Shown here: one piece after another, positions 63,428 to 64,000 of the stretch
How the letters are laid out: each line of letters starts with the position of its first letter
Position numbering within the stretch: the stretch's first letter is position 1
Assembly (NCBI RefSeq): GCF_000428845.1
Contig: NZ_AUAS01000002.1
Location: forward strand, 248,001-312,000
DNA: 64,000 nucleotides
Origin: Dyadobacter alkalitolerans DSM 23607
GTDB lineage: Bacteria; Bacteroidota; Bacteroidia; Cytophagales; Spirosomataceae
Reading direction: 5' to 3'
Notes under the pieces: model-generated
The model's input: only the letters and a program-made list of their open reading frames with translations
Database searches by the model: none
What the model was told of the DNA's origin: nothing
Translations under genes and position numbers: made by a program

Positions 63428-64000
63428 TTATTTACTGATAAAATACCGGAGCTTCGCGTAGAACCCGCGACTCGGTTTCTGCAAGCTGAAATTGTCGTAA
63501 AGCCTGGCATCGAGCAGGTTTTTGCATTCGAGGGAAACATTGTATTTGCCGTTTGCCATGGCATATACAATGTTCACATCATGGCTCAGCTGGCGAGGAA
63601 TGTCAAGCTTGTCACTGCCCAGGCTCGGCCAGTAGAGATAGTAAGCATGCACGTAAAGCAGGTTGTAGCCGAAAGTCAGTGTGTTCCCTTTTGCACCAAA
63701 ATCTTTGAGAAAAACAGAAGCATCCGCATTGCCGAAAAGGAACGGCATATTGGGAATCCGGTCGCGGTAAAGCGGGCTTTCGGTGGTGTAACCATCTTCA
63801 AAACGCGTATTGTTGCGCAGGTCCTGGTAAGTGAGGTTCACGCCTGCCGTGAAAAGTTGTTTGAACGAATAACGCACTTCGCCATCGACGCCAAAGTTGG
63901 TCACATCGGCCAGGTTGTCCATCACCTGCTTGGTCTGGTTGGCATTCAGTTTGGGGCGGATAAAGCCTTGTGCGTTGCGGTAAAGCACATTTGCATCCAC
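63428..64000 (-). CDS. C-terminal part of a TonB-dependent receptor (5' end outside window)
   Basis: The frame is open to the right edge, so the apparent first codon at 64000 is internal. The 190 visible residues are barrel strands with alternating polar/hydrophobic pattern (YSFKQLFTAGVNLTYQDLRN, GNTLTFGYNLLYVHAYYLYW, KYNVSLECKNLLDARLYDNF) and the last strand RGFYAKLRYFISK. KNLLDARLYDNF is the conserved strand before the barrel end in siderophore receptors. It should import the ligand of the operon that follows (DUF4374, PepSY, DUF4198). Confidence 0.85.
   Translation of the reverse strand: MDANVLYRNAQGFIRPKLNANQTKQVMDNLADVTNFGVDGEVRYSFKQLFTAGVNLTYQDLRNNTRFEDGYTTESPLYRDRIPNMPFLFGNADASVFLKDFGAKGNTLTFGYNLLYVHAYYLYWPSLGSDKLDIPRQLSHDVNIVYAMANGKYNVSLECKNLLDARLYDNFSLQKPSRGFYAKLRYFISK

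Noticed and set aside
1..64000. tRNA, rRNA, integrase or attachment site
   Set aside because: None could be recognised by reading; no cloverleaf-type CCA-ended segment or ribosomal motif was found, but this was not computed.

Overview
The window looks like a chromosomal segment of a Bacteroidota bacterium of the order Cytophagales, most like Dyadobacter or a close relative. The support is two SusC/SusD pairs, an ECF sigma/FecR pair, many lipoproteins, DUF4374/DUF4468/DUF4198-type proteins, TAnnTTTG-type -7 promoter elements and the near absence of Shine-Dalgarno sequences. No rRNA, tRNA, transposase, integrase or CRISPR array was seen, so the genus is an inference from gene content.

Layout. 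1-7 kb: the 3' end of a secreted cytochrome c/CBM6 protein, a metallophosphoesterase, the copper ATPase CopA, a secreted TIM-barrel protein and a di-haem cytochrome c peroxidase lipoprotein. 6.9-9.7 kb: a Crp/Fnr regulator, then a tautomerase - SDR - nitronate monooxygenase operon behind a CRP-like palindrome. 10.4-15.5 kb: a SusC/SusD pair whose SusC gene is cut by one in-frame TAA. 15.6-20.6 kb: HPP membrane protein, a DUF4440 protein, a repeat-rich gap with a perfect 30-bp inverted repeat, an NAD(P)-binding protein, a PhyH-type dioxygenase, a YdeI protein and a bestrophin-like channel. 20.7-30.8 kb: a trans-envelope signalling locus (ECF sigma, FecR, SusC with an STN domain, SusD), a metallophosphoesterase fused to a PQQ-type propeller, and a convergent galactonate dehydratase gene.

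31-41 kb: a TonB-dependent receptor, an ankyrin protein, a dienelactone hydrolase, small unknown proteins, a MacB/FtsX-type permease with a hairpin abutting its start codon, and a cytoplasmic alpha-amylase. 41-51 kb: a DUF932-like orphan, a GreA/Rnk-like protein overlapped by a 32-residue membrane microprotein, an RsbRD-type histidine kinase, an FAD protein/AEC transporter pair, the ChaA-type antiporter, a tiny 11-codon ORF beside a terminator, unknown lipoproteins and a tyrosine phosphatase lipoprotein. 51-60 kb: a sugar dehydrogenase lipoprotein, an AI-2E family transporter and a complete RND efflux operon preceded by a second CRP-like palindrome. 59.7-60.1 kb: a tandem array of structured ~91-bp repeats. 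60-64 kb: a leftward TonB receptor - DUF4374 - PepSY - DUF4198 operon, probably for iron or another metal chelate.

Most of this is ordinary free-living Bacteroidota biology. The points that stand out are the nonsense codon in SusC, the covarying palindromic repeat array, the 30-bp perfect hairpin, the two matching Crp/Fnr-like operators, the catalytically atypical SDR, the overlapping membrane microprotein, and the phosphoesterase-propeller fusion inside a sigma-controlled SusCD locus.
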